From Chloroflexota bacterium (GTDB taxonomy: Bacteria > Chloroflexota > Limnocylindria > Limnocylindrales > CSP1-4), in the NCBI GenBank assembly GCA_004297395.1, contig SCUO01000026.1, positions 1 to 39,508 of the forward strand: a DNA stretch of 39,508 nt, read 5' to 3'. This document shows positions 8,357 to 15,458 of this stretch, one piece after another. The notes below the pieces were generated by a model that saw only the letters and a list, made by a program, of their open reading frames with translations, made no database searches and was not told the DNA's origin. Position 1 is the stretch's first letter, and each line of letters starts with the position of its first letter. The position numbers and the translations under genes are program-made.

Positions 8357-8385
8357 TTGACAGGCAGCTGCGTGTCGGGTAATCT
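8357..8385 (+). promoter_or_regulatory. Strong sigma-70-type promoter for the DUF378-heliorhodopsin unit
   Basis: TTGACA (8357-8362), a 17-base spacer and TAATCT (8380-8385). It points right, with transcription expected near 8392 and a leader of about 95 bases before the DUF378 start. It lies between carH and DUF378 and next to the candidate CarH operator, so light-controlled transcription is plausible. Confidence 0.65.
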
Positions 8386-8486
8386 CTCGACAGACCTTGG
8401 ACAAAGGGTCGACACAGCGCCCGGCGACGAGGCGCTCCATCGCAACCCGGCCCGGCCGGGAACAAGTCAGCAACGGAGGATCATCG

Positions 8487-8708
8487 ATGCGCTCTCTCAA
8501 CGCCCTGTTCCTGCTCCTCGTCATCGTCGGCGGCGTCAACTGGCTCCTCGTCGGGGTCGCCCAGTTCGACCTCGTGGCGGCGATCACCGGCGCGACCTTC
8601 GGCGAGACGAACACCCTGTCGAGCATCGTCTACGTCCTCGTCGGGATCGCCGCGATCGCCCTGGTCCCGGTGCTCGGCCGCTGGGTCATGAACCGCACCG
8701 ACGCCTGA
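8487..8708 (+). CDS. DUF378 family small membrane protein
   Basis: A 73-residue protein with two hydrophobic helices, near residues 5-25 and 47-65, and the family's characteristic N-terminal VIVGGVNWLLVG block plus a short loop containing LSSIVYVLVGIAA. DUF378 proteins have no assigned biochemical role. The ATG follows GGAGGA by 6 bases; an upstream TTG in frame has no ribosome-binding site. It is the first gene after the strong promoter at 8357-8385 and lies 75 bases before the heliorhodopsin gene in the same direction, so the two are likely co-transcribed. A structural or regulatory link to heliorhodopsin is only a guess from adjacency. Confidence 0.85.
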   Translation: MRSLNALFLLLVIVGGVNWLLVGVAQFDLVAAITGATFGETNTLSSIVYVLVGIAAIALVPVLGRWVMNRTDA

Positions 8709-8783
8709 CCCCACCCTCCACCCGAACTCCGGCGTCCGTCCCCGCGACGGGCGCCGGTTTCCCGCTGCATCGAGGAACACGCC

Positions 8784-9593
8784 ATGGCCGCACCCATCCC
8801 CATCGATCGCGCCCGCTCCCTCGCCCGCTGGAACCGGGTCCTCGCCGCCCTCCACGGCGGCCAGTTCGTGGCGATGCTCGCCGTCGCCGGGACGGCCGTC
8901 GCCTTCGCCCCATACGTCCCCACGATCAAGCCGATCCTCGAGGGCGGCCAGTTCGTCGGCGTCGAGCAGACGAGGGTCGAGCTCTTCTCGATCCCGCTCG
9001 CCTGGTTCATCGCCTCGTTCCTCGGCCTGTCGGCGATTGCCCACCTCGTGGCCGGCTGGCCGCTCCGGGCGCGCTACGAGGCCTGGCTCGCCCGCGGCAT
9101 GAACCCGCTCCGATGGGTCGAGTACGCGTTCAGCAGCACCGTCATGATCGTGGCCATCGCCTGGCTGTCCTTCATCCAGGACGTCCCGGCCCTCGTCGCG
9201 ATCGCCGGCTGCAACATCGCGATGATCCTGTTCGGCTGGAGCATGGAGGCGGCCAACGAGGGCCGTCGCGACCGGCCCGACTGGAAGCACTACATCTTCG
9301 GCTGCATCATCGGGGTCATGCCCTGGATCGGGATCTTCTCGATCCTCCTCGCCTACGGCGCCCAATCAGGGCTGCCGGACGACGCCGGGATCCCGGCATT
9401 CGTCTACGCGATCGTGATCTCGCTGTTCCTGTCCTTCAACGTGTTCGCGATCACGATGGTCCTGCAGTTCCGGCGGATCGGCCGGTGGCGGGACTACCTC
9501 GTCGGCGAGAAGACGTACATGGTGATGAGTCTCGTCGCGAAGTCGGCGCTGGCCTGGCAGGTCTTCAGCGGCACCCTCCGGCCCGGCGGCTGA
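8784..9593 (+). CDS. Heliorhodopsin
   Basis: A 269-residue seven-helix retinal protein of the heliorhodopsin family (inverted topology, N-terminus inside). Diagnostic blocks are seen: RWVEYAFSS at 110-118 with the putative counterion Glu113, His24 and His87 in positions expected for the helix 1-2 histidines, and GWSMEAANE at 151-159. The helix 7 block SLVAKSALAWQVF gives the Schiff-base Lys253. Heliorhodopsins have slow photocycles, show no clear ion pumping in most members, and are thought to be sensory or to regulate partner proteins. It follows DUF378 in a probable two-gene unit controlled from the carH intergenic region. The downstream 13-bp hairpin ends transcription before a convergent gene. 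Confidence 0.95.
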   Translation: MAAPIPIDRARSLARWNRVLAALHGGQFVAMLAVAGTAVAFAPYVPTIKPILEGGQFVGVEQTRVELFSIPLAWFIASFLGLSAIAHLVAGWPLRARYEAWLARGMNPLRWVEYAFSSTVMIVAIAWLSFIQDVPALVAIAGCNIAMILFGWSMEAANEGRRDRPDWKHYIFGCIIGVMPWIGIFSILLAYGAQSGLPDDAGIPAFVYAIVISLFLSFNVFAITMVLQFRRIGRWRDYLVGEKTYMVMSLVAKSALAWQVFSGTLRPGG

Positions 9594-9645
9594 GCCGCCG
9601 GGATCACTCGACGGGCGGACCGGGACGACGGGTCACGCGAGTGGA

Positions 9646-9682
9646 CGCCCGGGGCCGCAGCGAGCGTCCGCGGCCCCGGGCG
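9646..9682 (+). terminator. Long bidirectional hairpin between convergent genes
   Basis: CGCCCGGGGCCGC (9646-9658) and GCGGCCCCGGGCG (9670-9682) are perfect 13-bp arms around an 11-base loop. It lies between the heliorhodopsin stop (9593) and the stop of the convergent secreted-protein gene (9701), so it can serve both strands. No U-tract is present. Confidence 0.65.
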
Positions 9683-9700
9683 GGTGGAGGGTGAGGCGGT

Positions 9701-10150
9701 TCAGAAACCGGTCACGGCGAACCAGCGGCCGGTCGCGTTGGTGAAGAAGACGGCCACGCCGTGGCAGGGGTCCGGGAGGTCGACGACGGTATCGATCTCG
9801 GCGTCGCCGGCCTCGGAGAACGGCACGAGCGCAGTCTCGGCGGCAACGGTCTCGCCGCACGTCACGACCGCCTTGCCCTGGGGGACGGGGTTGCGGCCCT
9901 GGGCGGGGATGATCAGGCCCTCGACCTCGACGTGGAGGCGGCCGTCGGCGAAGAGCAGCACGCGGCCGTTCTCGATCTGCCACGGCGCGCCGCCGCCGGT
10001 CAGGCCGTTGAGGACGGTCGAGGGCACGGGCAGCCCGGCCATCGTCGAATCGAGGACCTTGCGGCCGCCGGCCGATGCTGTGGCAACCGTGGCCGCCGCC
10101 AGGGCGACGAGCAGGGTGAGCGCGAGGATCAGCCGAATCGAGCGAGCCAT
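9701..10150 (-). CDS. Small secreted protein, unknown function
   Basis: A 149-residue protein with a clear Sec signal peptide (MARSIRLILALTLLVALAAA, cleavage likely after ASA near residue 26). The mature domain of about 120 residues is rich in beta-type sequence and has two Cys, in VVTCGE and DPCHG, that could form a disulfide. I know similar proteins only as hypothetical. The start was set at MARS because GGAGG lies 5 bases upstream; an earlier in-frame ATG four codons up lacks this. It is convergent with heliorhodopsin and is the last gene of a minus-strand series (permease, ligase, Septum_form protein). Confidence 0.75.
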   Translation of the reverse strand: MARSIRLILALTLLVALAAATVATASAGGRKVLDSTMAGLPVPSTVLNGLTGGGAPWQIENGRVLLFADGRLHVEVEGLIIPAQGRNPVPQGKAVVTCGETVAAETALVPFSEAGDAEIDTVVDLPDPCHGVAVFFTNATGRWFAVTGF

Positions 10151-10259
10151 GACCACCTCCATGCCGAGCCGGGTGCCGGTAGGGGGACTACGTCGGGTTG
10201 CCGAGGTCGGATCGGGCGTGGCGACCGCCCCAGGCGAGGCGTGGCTCCGCCGGCGCCGG

Positions 10260-10790
10260 CTACTCCCCGCTGGCGCGGGCCGGATGCGTCATCCACTGGC
10301 CGTCGACCCGGGCGATGAGGCAGATCGCCCGGTGGATCCCGGCGTCCCATTGCGCCGCGGTGGGGACCACGGCGAAGGTCTCGTAGGACGAGGCGATGAG
10401 GGCCCGCCCGACATACGGCTCGAACGCCGCGGCGCAATCCCGCTCGAGGCCCGCCTGCTGCCCGGCGGCCGGTGCCGCCGGGAGCTCCAGGACCGCCGAG
10501 ACCTCGTGGCCGTGCGAAGCCCCACACGGTGCCCGATCGGCGCCGCCGCTCAGCAACGAGACGCCGACCAGGGCCGGGTCGCCAATGGGCGCGTCGGAAC
10601 CAAGGTCCGACATGGAGGCGGTCCGGACGAACAGGCAGTCGCCGACCCGCAGGTCGTTCGGCCGCACCGTCGGCGGCGGCAGGATGAGCTGGGTGACGAC
10701 GTAGATCGCCGCAACGAGCAGGGCGATGACGAGCAGGCGGTGCCCGCGGATCCAGTCGAGGAGCCCCTCGAGCTGGTCACGCAGCGTCAT
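10260..10790 (-). CDS. Single-pass membrane protein with Septum_form-like domain
   Basis: A 176-residue protein with a short cytoplasmic N-terminus, one membrane helix near residues 20-38 (LLVIALLVAAIYVVTQLIL) and an extracytoplasmic domain. That domain carries the pattern of the Septum_form family: VGDCLF, then CGASHGHEVSAV, a Cys in ERDCAAAFEPYVG and a final CLIARVDG. The role of this domain is not established biochemically; the name comes from an actinobacterial septum-related protein. The ATG start is the first before the helix; an in-frame GTG ten codons earlier is an alternative, and neither has a strong ribosome-binding site. It lies 94 bases after the ligase stop and 109 bases before the small secreted protein, all on the minus strand. 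Confidence 0.72.
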   Translation of the reverse strand: MTLRDQLEGLLDWIRGHRLLVIALLVAAIYVVTQLILPPPTVRPNDLRVGDCLFVRTASMSDLGSDAPIGDPALVGVSLLSGGADRAPCGASHGHEVSAVLELPAAPAAGQQAGLERDCAAAFEPYVGRALIASSYETFAVVPTAAQWDAGIHRAICLIARVDGQWMTHPARASGE

Positions 10791-10884
10791 CCGCGTGTAG
10801 CGGTCGCGTTCGCGTGTCACCTGCGCGCCACCGTCCGTCGCCCCGGCCCGGGACCCGGGGCAGAGCTGCGGATTCGACCGGGGA

Positions 10885-12273
10885 TCAGCCTCGCTCGAGG
10901 TACCGCTCGCGCTCCCAGTCGTGGACGACCGAATCGTACAGGTCCCGCTCGACCCGGGCAGCGTTGAGATAGTGGTCCACGACATCGACGCCGAAGATCT
11001 CGGCCGCGGCCTCGGACCGCTCCAGCTCCCAGATCGCCTCGTACAGGGCCCGAGGCATCCGTTCGACGCCCTTGGCGATGTAGCCGTTGCCCTTGAACTC
11101 GGGCGCCAGCTCCAGGCCGTGCTCGATTCCGTAGAGCCCCGCTCCGACCATGGCCGCGTACGTCAGGTAGGCATTCATGTCACCGCCCGGGAAGCGGTTC
11201 TCGATGTGGAGCGACGGCCCGTGCCCCACGAGCCGGAAGCCGGTCGTCCGGTTGTCGCGGCCCCAGACCACGTTGACCGGCGCCCAGGACAGCGAGGCGT
11301 AGCGCTTGTAGCTGTTGATGAACGGGGCGACGAACACGGCGAGCTGCCGGGACAGGGCCATCATCCCGGCCACGAACTGGCTGAACTGACGGCTCATGCC
11401 ATACGGCAGGCCGTCGTCCGGCTTGTGACTGAGGCCCTTCTTGCCGTCGGCGTCCCAGATGCTCATGTGGAGGTGGCCCGATGAGCCGGTCCAGGTGTGG
11501 TCGGGCTTGGCCATGAAGGTGATGCCCCAGCCATTGAGGTAGGCGATCTCCTTCGCGCCGTGCTTGAACAGGACGCTCCGGTCCGCCGATTCGAGGACGT
11601 GGTCGTAGCGGATGTTGACCTCGTGCTGGCCGGCGGCGGCTTCGCCCTTGGAGAACTCGATCGGGATCCGGGCCTCGGTCATCTGGTTGCGGAGCAGGCG
11701 ATGGAGCGGTTCGGCCTTCGTCGCCTGGAGCAGGTGGTAGTCCTCGTTGTAGGTCCCGAACCGCTTCGGGATGCCGAAGCCGTTCTCGGCGATCGTGTCC
11801 CACGAGTCCTTGAGGACGTAGTACTCGAACTCCGAGCCGGCCTTGACCGAGATCCCGGCCTTGGTCGCCCGCTCGATCTGGCGCTTGAGGATCGTCCGGG
11901 GCGAGATCGGGATCTCCTTGTGGGTCTCCTCGTCGATCGTGTCGGACAGGACGATGGCCGTCTTCTCGAGCCACGGCAGGACCCGGAGCGAATCCCAGAC
12001 CGGCGAGGCGATCCAGTCGCCGTAGCCGGATTCCCAGTTCATGAGGGCGAACCCTTCGGGCGTGTTCATCTCCATGTCCGTGCCCAGGAGGTAGGTGCAG
12101 AAGTGGGCACCGTGATCGATGACACCGCTGAGGAACGCCTGGGCCTGGACGCGCTTGCCCATGAGCCGGCCCTGCATGTCGGTGATGGCGACGACGAGGG
12201 TATCGATCCGGCCGTCCCGGACCATGCCCTCGAGCTCCTCGAGGCGGGGGTGCTTGCCGTGGTGGGTGCTCAT
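10885..12273 (-). CDS. Glutamine synthetase family protein (possible gamma-glutamyl-amine ligase)
   Basis: A 462-residue GS-fold ligase. Metal- and substrate-binding blocks are present: GSEFEYY with Glu148/Glu150, GQHEVNIRYD with Glu218, SSGHLHMSIWD with His267/His269, INSYKRY with Arg324, NRTTGFR, and HIENRFPGGDMNAYL with Glu358/Arg360. The Asn-containing NGSGMH loop of true GlnA is TGSSGHLH here, and ANPYL is MNAYL, which fits GlnA-like paralogues that glutamylate polyamines or other amines rather than ammonia. Having an APC permease directly upstream supports amine uptake and use. The adenylylation-site Tyr region of GlnA is not recognisable. It could still be an ammonia-using GS; sequence alone cannot decide. 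Confidence 0.88.
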   Translation of the reverse strand: MSTHHGKHPRLEELEGMVRDGRIDTLVVAITDMQGRLMGKRVQAQAFLSGVIDHGAHFCTYLLGTDMEMNTPEGFALMNWESGYGDWIASPVWDSLRVLPWLEKTAIVLSDTIDEETHKEIPISPRTILKRQIERATKAGISVKAGSEFEYYVLKDSWDTIAENGFGIPKRFGTYNEDYHLLQATKAEPLHRLLRNQMTEARIPIEFSKGEAAAGQHEVNIRYDHVLESADRSVLFKHGAKEIAYLNGWGITFMAKPDHTWTGSSGHLHMSIWDADGKKGLSHKPDDGLPYGMSRQFSQFVAGMMALSRQLAVFVAPFINSYKRYASLSWAPVNVVWGRDNRTTGFRLVGHGPSLHIENRFPGGDMNAYLTYAAMVGAGLYGIEHGLELAPEFKGNGYIAKGVERMPRALYEAIWELERSEAAAEIFGVDVVDHYLNAARVERDLYDSVVHDWERERYLERG

Positions 12274-12318
12274 GAGACCTCGCTCGGACGCTCGTGTGCT
12301 GCGTGGATTGGGAGGCGG

Positions 12319-12349
12319 AAGGGCCGGCCGGCGGTGCCGGCCGGCCCTT
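12319..12349 (-). terminator. 14-bp hairpin between permease and ligase genes
   Basis: AAGGGCCGGCCGGC (12319-12332) and GCCGGCCGGCCCTT (12336-12349) pair perfectly around a 3-base loop. It lies between the permease stop (12380) and the ligase start (12273) on the minus-strand transcript. It may be a terminator/attenuator or an RNA-stabilising element that sets different levels of the two proteins. Confidence 0.6.
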
Positions 12350-12379
12350 CTCTCGATCCGGTGGGAATGCTGGTGCGGG

Positions 12380-14032
12380 TCAGGCTCCGGCGAGCTCTTC
12401 CGCTGCCTGCTCGAACTCCTTCTCGATCTCCGACAGCTGTGCCTCGCCGCCGTGGATCTGCGGGCCCTTGAACCGCGTCCGGGCCCAGCCGAAGTAGTAG
12501 ACGATGAGCAGGACGACCGCCGCGACCATGAACGGCCACGAGATGTTGCCGCTCGTCGGGAAGCTGAACAGGCCCATCAGGACGATGACCCAGAAGACGG
12601 AGACCCAGCCGATGATCTTGGACCATCGACCGAGGCTCCAGACCCGGTGCTGCAGCCAGCCCTCGGTGGTGATGCCGAGATAGATCACAAGCCCGTAGGC
12701 GGCGTACAGGAAGATCGTCGAGATGGCGGTCACGATGATCACCGCCGTGCCCGTGCCGACGTAGAACGCCGCGACCGTGAACAGCCAGGCCACGACCACG
12801 ATCCCGATCAGGGAGTTGGCCGGCGTCCGGTAGCGGTGCGAGACGACCTTGAGCCAGCCGGATCCGGGGAGGCCGTCATCGCGGGCGAAGGCGTAGAGCA
12901 TCCGTCCGGCCGCGGCCACCGACGACAGCCCGCAGAACGCCATGGCGATGGCGATGCCGGCCGCGATGAGGTTGCCGAGGAAGTCGCCCAGGTTGTAGAT
13001 CAGGATCGAGATGACCGCGACGCCGCCGCCGAAGTAGTACTGGCTGTAGGTCGCCGCGTCGGCCCCGTCGAAGCTGGCCGGGAAGAGCGTCGACAGGTCC
13101 GGCGTGTGGAGGGTCAGGGCGACGAGGAACACGTACCCGACGACCGCGGACACCGCCACTGACAGGAACACGCCCCAGGCGCTCGACACCCGGGCCCCGA
13201 TCGTCTCCTCGGCCACGTGGGCCGAAGCGTCATAGCCCGTGTAGGTCCAGTTGGCCTGGAGGAGCGAGAAGAAGAAGGCAAGGAACGGGGCGTACGTGGT
13301 CGCCGCCCCGTAGTTCAGGCTGATCGGCCCGAACGTGTTGTCCCAGAACCCGATGCTGTCGACCGGCTTCACCGCGAAGAGGTCGAGGCCCGACTGATCG
13401 GCCTTGCCGAGGAGGCCGACCAGGACCACCACAGCCCCCACGATCGCGATGTGCCACCAGACGGACACCTGGTTGAGCAACGCCACGAGGTTGATGCCGG
13501 CGATGTTCATCGCCAGCTGGACGAGCATGAGGATGCCCATCGTCACGAGCTGGCCGTTCAGGAGACCCGGAACGATCTCGGTGGTGTTGAAGACACCGCC
13601 GGTGAGGCGGTCGACGATCGTGGCGTTGATGAAGCCGGCGGCCGCGTAGTTGATGCCGGCCACGATCGCGAACTGGCCGAGCAGGTTGAACCAGGCGGTC
13701 CACCAGCCCCAGTTCTTGTTCTTCATCTTGGAGGCCCAGTAGTACAGGCCTCCCGCGGTCGGGTAGGCCGAGGCGATCTCGGCCATGGAGGCGGCGATAC
13801 AGACGACAAAGACGGTGACGAGCGGCCAGCCAAGCATGACCGCGGCCTTGCCGGCCCAGGCCAGGCCATAGTCGTAGAGGATGACTGCGCCGGTCAGGAT
13901 CGAGATGATCGAGAAGCTGATCGCGAAGTTGCTGAAGCCGCCCATCGTGCGGAACAGCTCCTGCGCGTAGCCGAGCTGGTGCAGGTCCCTGACGTCCTCC
14001 CTGATGACGTCATCGCGGGATCGACCTTGCAT
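12380..14032 (-). CDS. APC superfamily amino acid/amine permease
   Basis: A 550-residue polytopic transporter with about 12 predicted helices. The N-terminal part contains the APC signature: LGYAQELFRTMGGFSNFAIS, then SAYPTAGGLYYWASK on helix 3 and GWWTAWFNLLGQ. The C-terminus is a soluble tail rich in Glu. Members of this branch take up amino acids, GABA, choline or polyamines by H+ or Na+ symport. The start was placed at the ATG that has AGGAGG 7 bases upstream, 23 codons inside a longer open frame. It precedes the glutamine-synthetase-like gene by 107 bases with a strong hairpin between them. A promoter near 14152 would give a structured leader of about 113 bases. Confidence 0.9.
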   Translation of the reverse strand: MQGRSRDDVIREDVRDLHQLGYAQELFRTMGGFSNFAISFSIISILTGAVILYDYGLAWAGKAAVMLGWPLVTVFVVCIAASMAEIASAYPTAGGLYYWASKMKNKNWGWWTAWFNLLGQFAIVAGINYAAAGFINATIVDRLTGGVFNTTEIVPGLLNGQLVTMGILMLVQLAMNIAGINLVALLNQVSVWWHIAIVGAVVVLVGLLGKADQSGLDLFAVKPVDSIGFWDNTFGPISLNYGAATTYAPFLAFFFSLLQANWTYTGYDASAHVAEETIGARVSSAWGVFLSVAVSAVVGYVFLVALTLHTPDLSTLFPASFDGADAATYSQYYFGGGVAVISILIYNLGDFLGNLIAAGIAIAMAFCGLSSVAAAGRMLYAFARDDGLPGSGWLKVVSHRYRTPANSLIGIVVVAWLFTVAAFYVGTGTAVIIVTAISTIFLYAAYGLVIYLGITTEGWLQHRVWSLGRWSKIIGWVSVFWVIVLMGLFSFPTSGNISWPFMVAAVVLLIVYYFGWARTRFKGPQIHGGEAQLSEIEKEFEQAAEELAGA

Positions 14033-14050
14033 GCGGACCTCCTCGCATCC

Positions 14051-14081
14051 GGGTCGACCGGCCTCCCGCCGGGCTCGACCC
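14051..14081 (-). other. Hairpin in the permease 5' leader (proximal)
   Basis: GGGTCGA (14051-14057) and CCGGC (14058-14062) pair with GCCGG (14068-14072) and TCGACCC (14075-14081), a 12-bp stem with a 2-base bulge and a 5-base loop. It ends about 18 bases before the permease start codon, just upstream of the ribosome-binding site. Confidence 0.5.
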
Positions 14082-14104
14082 CACCTCCGGGTCGGTGCCA
14101 TCGC

Positions 14105-14127
14105 CCCGGGCCCTTGGGCGGCCCGGG
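14105..14127 (-). other. Hairpin in the permease 5' leader (distal)
   Basis: CCCGGGCC (14105-14112) and GGCCCGGG (14120-14127) form an 8-bp stem with a 7-base loop between the predicted promoter and the proximal hairpin. With the second hairpin it makes the leader strongly structured. Confidence 0.45.
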
Positions 14128-14151
14128 CGGCGTCGCTGAAACGAAGGCACG

Positions 14152-14157
14152 ACTATA
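14152..14157 (-). promoter_or_regulatory. TATAGT -10 element for the permease transcript
   Basis: TATAGT on the minus strand, with TTCATT 17 bases upstream as a weak -35. Transcription would begin near 14145 and run through two hairpins before the permease ATG at 14032. Confidence 0.4.
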
Positions 14158-14269
14158 CGCGCGTCGAAGGCTCGAATGAAGGCGGTTCTCGCAGCGGCTT
14201 GCAGTGAATCATGCGGGGTTCGCACCTCACGGCCAGGCCTCGCCCGGCGGCCGACTGCGCTTCGCGGGC

Positions 14270-14275
14270 TACCAT
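14270..14275 (+). promoter_or_regulatory. TACCAT -10 element, probably leaderless start of the antiporter gene
   Basis: TACCAT ends 6 bases before the ATG at 14282, matching the leaderless geometry of other genes in the window. It argues for this ATG over the GTG at 14204. Confidence 0.45.
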
Positions 14276-14281
14276 CCGGAG

Positions 14282-15445
14282 ATGGAGGTCACCGCCCCCG
14301 GGATCCTCGACGTAGGCATCGTGCTCCTGCTCGCGGCGGGGGCGGGCTGGCTCGCCCGGGCCCTGTCGCTGCCGGCCGTGGTGGGCTACCTCGCGGTGGG
14401 GCTGGCGATCTCGCCGTTCACCCCGGGCTACGTCGCCGACCGCGAGCAGCTCGCCTTCCTCGCGGAGATCGGGGTCGTCCTGCTCCTCTTCGAGGTCGGC
14501 ATCGAGATCGATGTCGGGCGGCTCCGGCGGGAGCAGGGCGCCATCCTCTGGGCGGCGCCACTCCAGGTCGTGCTGACGGCGGGAATCTCGCTGGCGGTGC
14601 TCGCAGCGGCGGGCGTCCCGATGCTCGGCGCTGCGTTCGTGGCCCTCGGGGTCGCGATGTCGTCGAGCGTCGTCATCGTCAACATCACCCGCAGCAGGCG
14701 GCGGACGACCGATCGCCCGACCGAGCAGGCGATGCTGGGCTGGAGCGTGGTCCAGGACCTGACGGGTGTGACCCTCGCGGTGATCCTGCTCGCCGTCGCC
14801 GGGGCCGACGACCGGCCACTTCCCCTGGCCCTCGCCGGTGGGATCGCCTTCGCCGGCCTGGCGGCGCTCGCCGCCATCGCCCTGCCCCGGGTGCTCCGCG
14901 AGATCGAGGCTGAGCCGGACCTGTTCCTCATCGTCTCGGTGGCAGTCGGGCTCGCCCTCGCCGGCCTCGGTGCGGTGGTGGCCGGGATCCCCGTCGCCCT
15001 GGCCGCGTTCGTCGCCGGCCTGGCGATCGTGGAAGGCCCCGAGGCAACCGCGGTCCGGCAGCGCCTGTTGCCGTTCCGGGACCTGCTCGCCGTCCTCTTC
15101 TTCGTCCTCCTCGGCTCGCTCATCGACCCTTCCGCGCTGGGCCGGGGACTCCCGTGGCTGGCGGGGCTGGTGGCCCTCGTCGTCATCGCGAAGTCGGGCA
15201 TCGCCGCGCTCCTCGCCCGGGTGGCCCGCCTCCCGGTCGATGCGATCCAGCTCGGGATCGGCCTCGGCCAGGTCGGGGAGTTCAGCTTCGTCCTGGCCTC
15301 GGCCGGGGTCGCCGTGGGTGCCGTGGACGCCGAGCTGTACGCGGCGGTCCTGGGAGCGGTGGTGGTGACGATCGTGGGCTCGACGATCCTGGTCCGGGTG
15401 GCCCGGCCGCGCGGGGCGCAGGCGGCCGGCGCTCCGCTGGCCTGA
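14282..15445 (+). CDS. CPA2-family cation:proton antiporter (Kef-type membrane domain)
   Basis: A 387-residue protein with 11-13 hydrophobic helices covering the Na+/H+ exchanger domain. Recognisable blocks are LPAVVGYLAVGLAISPF near residues 30-46, LAEIGVVLLLFEVGIEID near 59-76, VVIVN near 125, and LGQVGEFSFVLASAG near 328-342. It lacks the C-terminal TrkA-N/RCK domain of KefB/KefC, so gating by nucleotides would need another subunit. Likely function is K+ or Na+ efflux against H+. The ATG at 14282 sits 6 bases after a TACCAT box, which supports a leaderless start; a GTG 26 codons upstream is less likely. It is divergent from the permease and convergent with the LolA-like gene. Confidence 0.9.
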   Translation: MEVTAPGILDVGIVLLLAAGAGWLARALSLPAVVGYLAVGLAISPFTPGYVADREQLAFLAEIGVVLLLFEVGIEIDVGRLRREQGAILWAAPLQVVLTAGISLAVLAAAGVPMLGAAFVALGVAMSSSVVIVNITRSRRRTTDRPTEQAMLGWSVVQDLTGVTLAVILLAVAGADDRPLPLALAGGIAFAGLAALAAIALPRVLREIEAEPDLFLIVSVAVGLALAGLGAVVAGIPVALAAFVAGLAIVEGPEATAVRQRLLPFRDLLAVLFFVLLGSLIDPSALGRGLPWLAGLVALVVIAKSGIAALLARVARLPVDAIQLGIGLGQVGEFSFVLASAGVAVGAVDAELYAAVLGAVVVTIVGSTILVRVARPRGAQAAGAPLA

Positions 15446-15458
15446 GGCGGAGCCTCAG
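15442..15458 (+). terminator. Hairpin spanning two convergent stop codons
   Basis: CTGAGGC-GGA-GCCTCAG: a 7-bp stem with a 3-base loop. The left arm contains the antiporter TGA (15443-15445) and the right arm contains the stop of the minus-strand gene (15455-15457). It can act on both strands. Confidence 0.5.
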
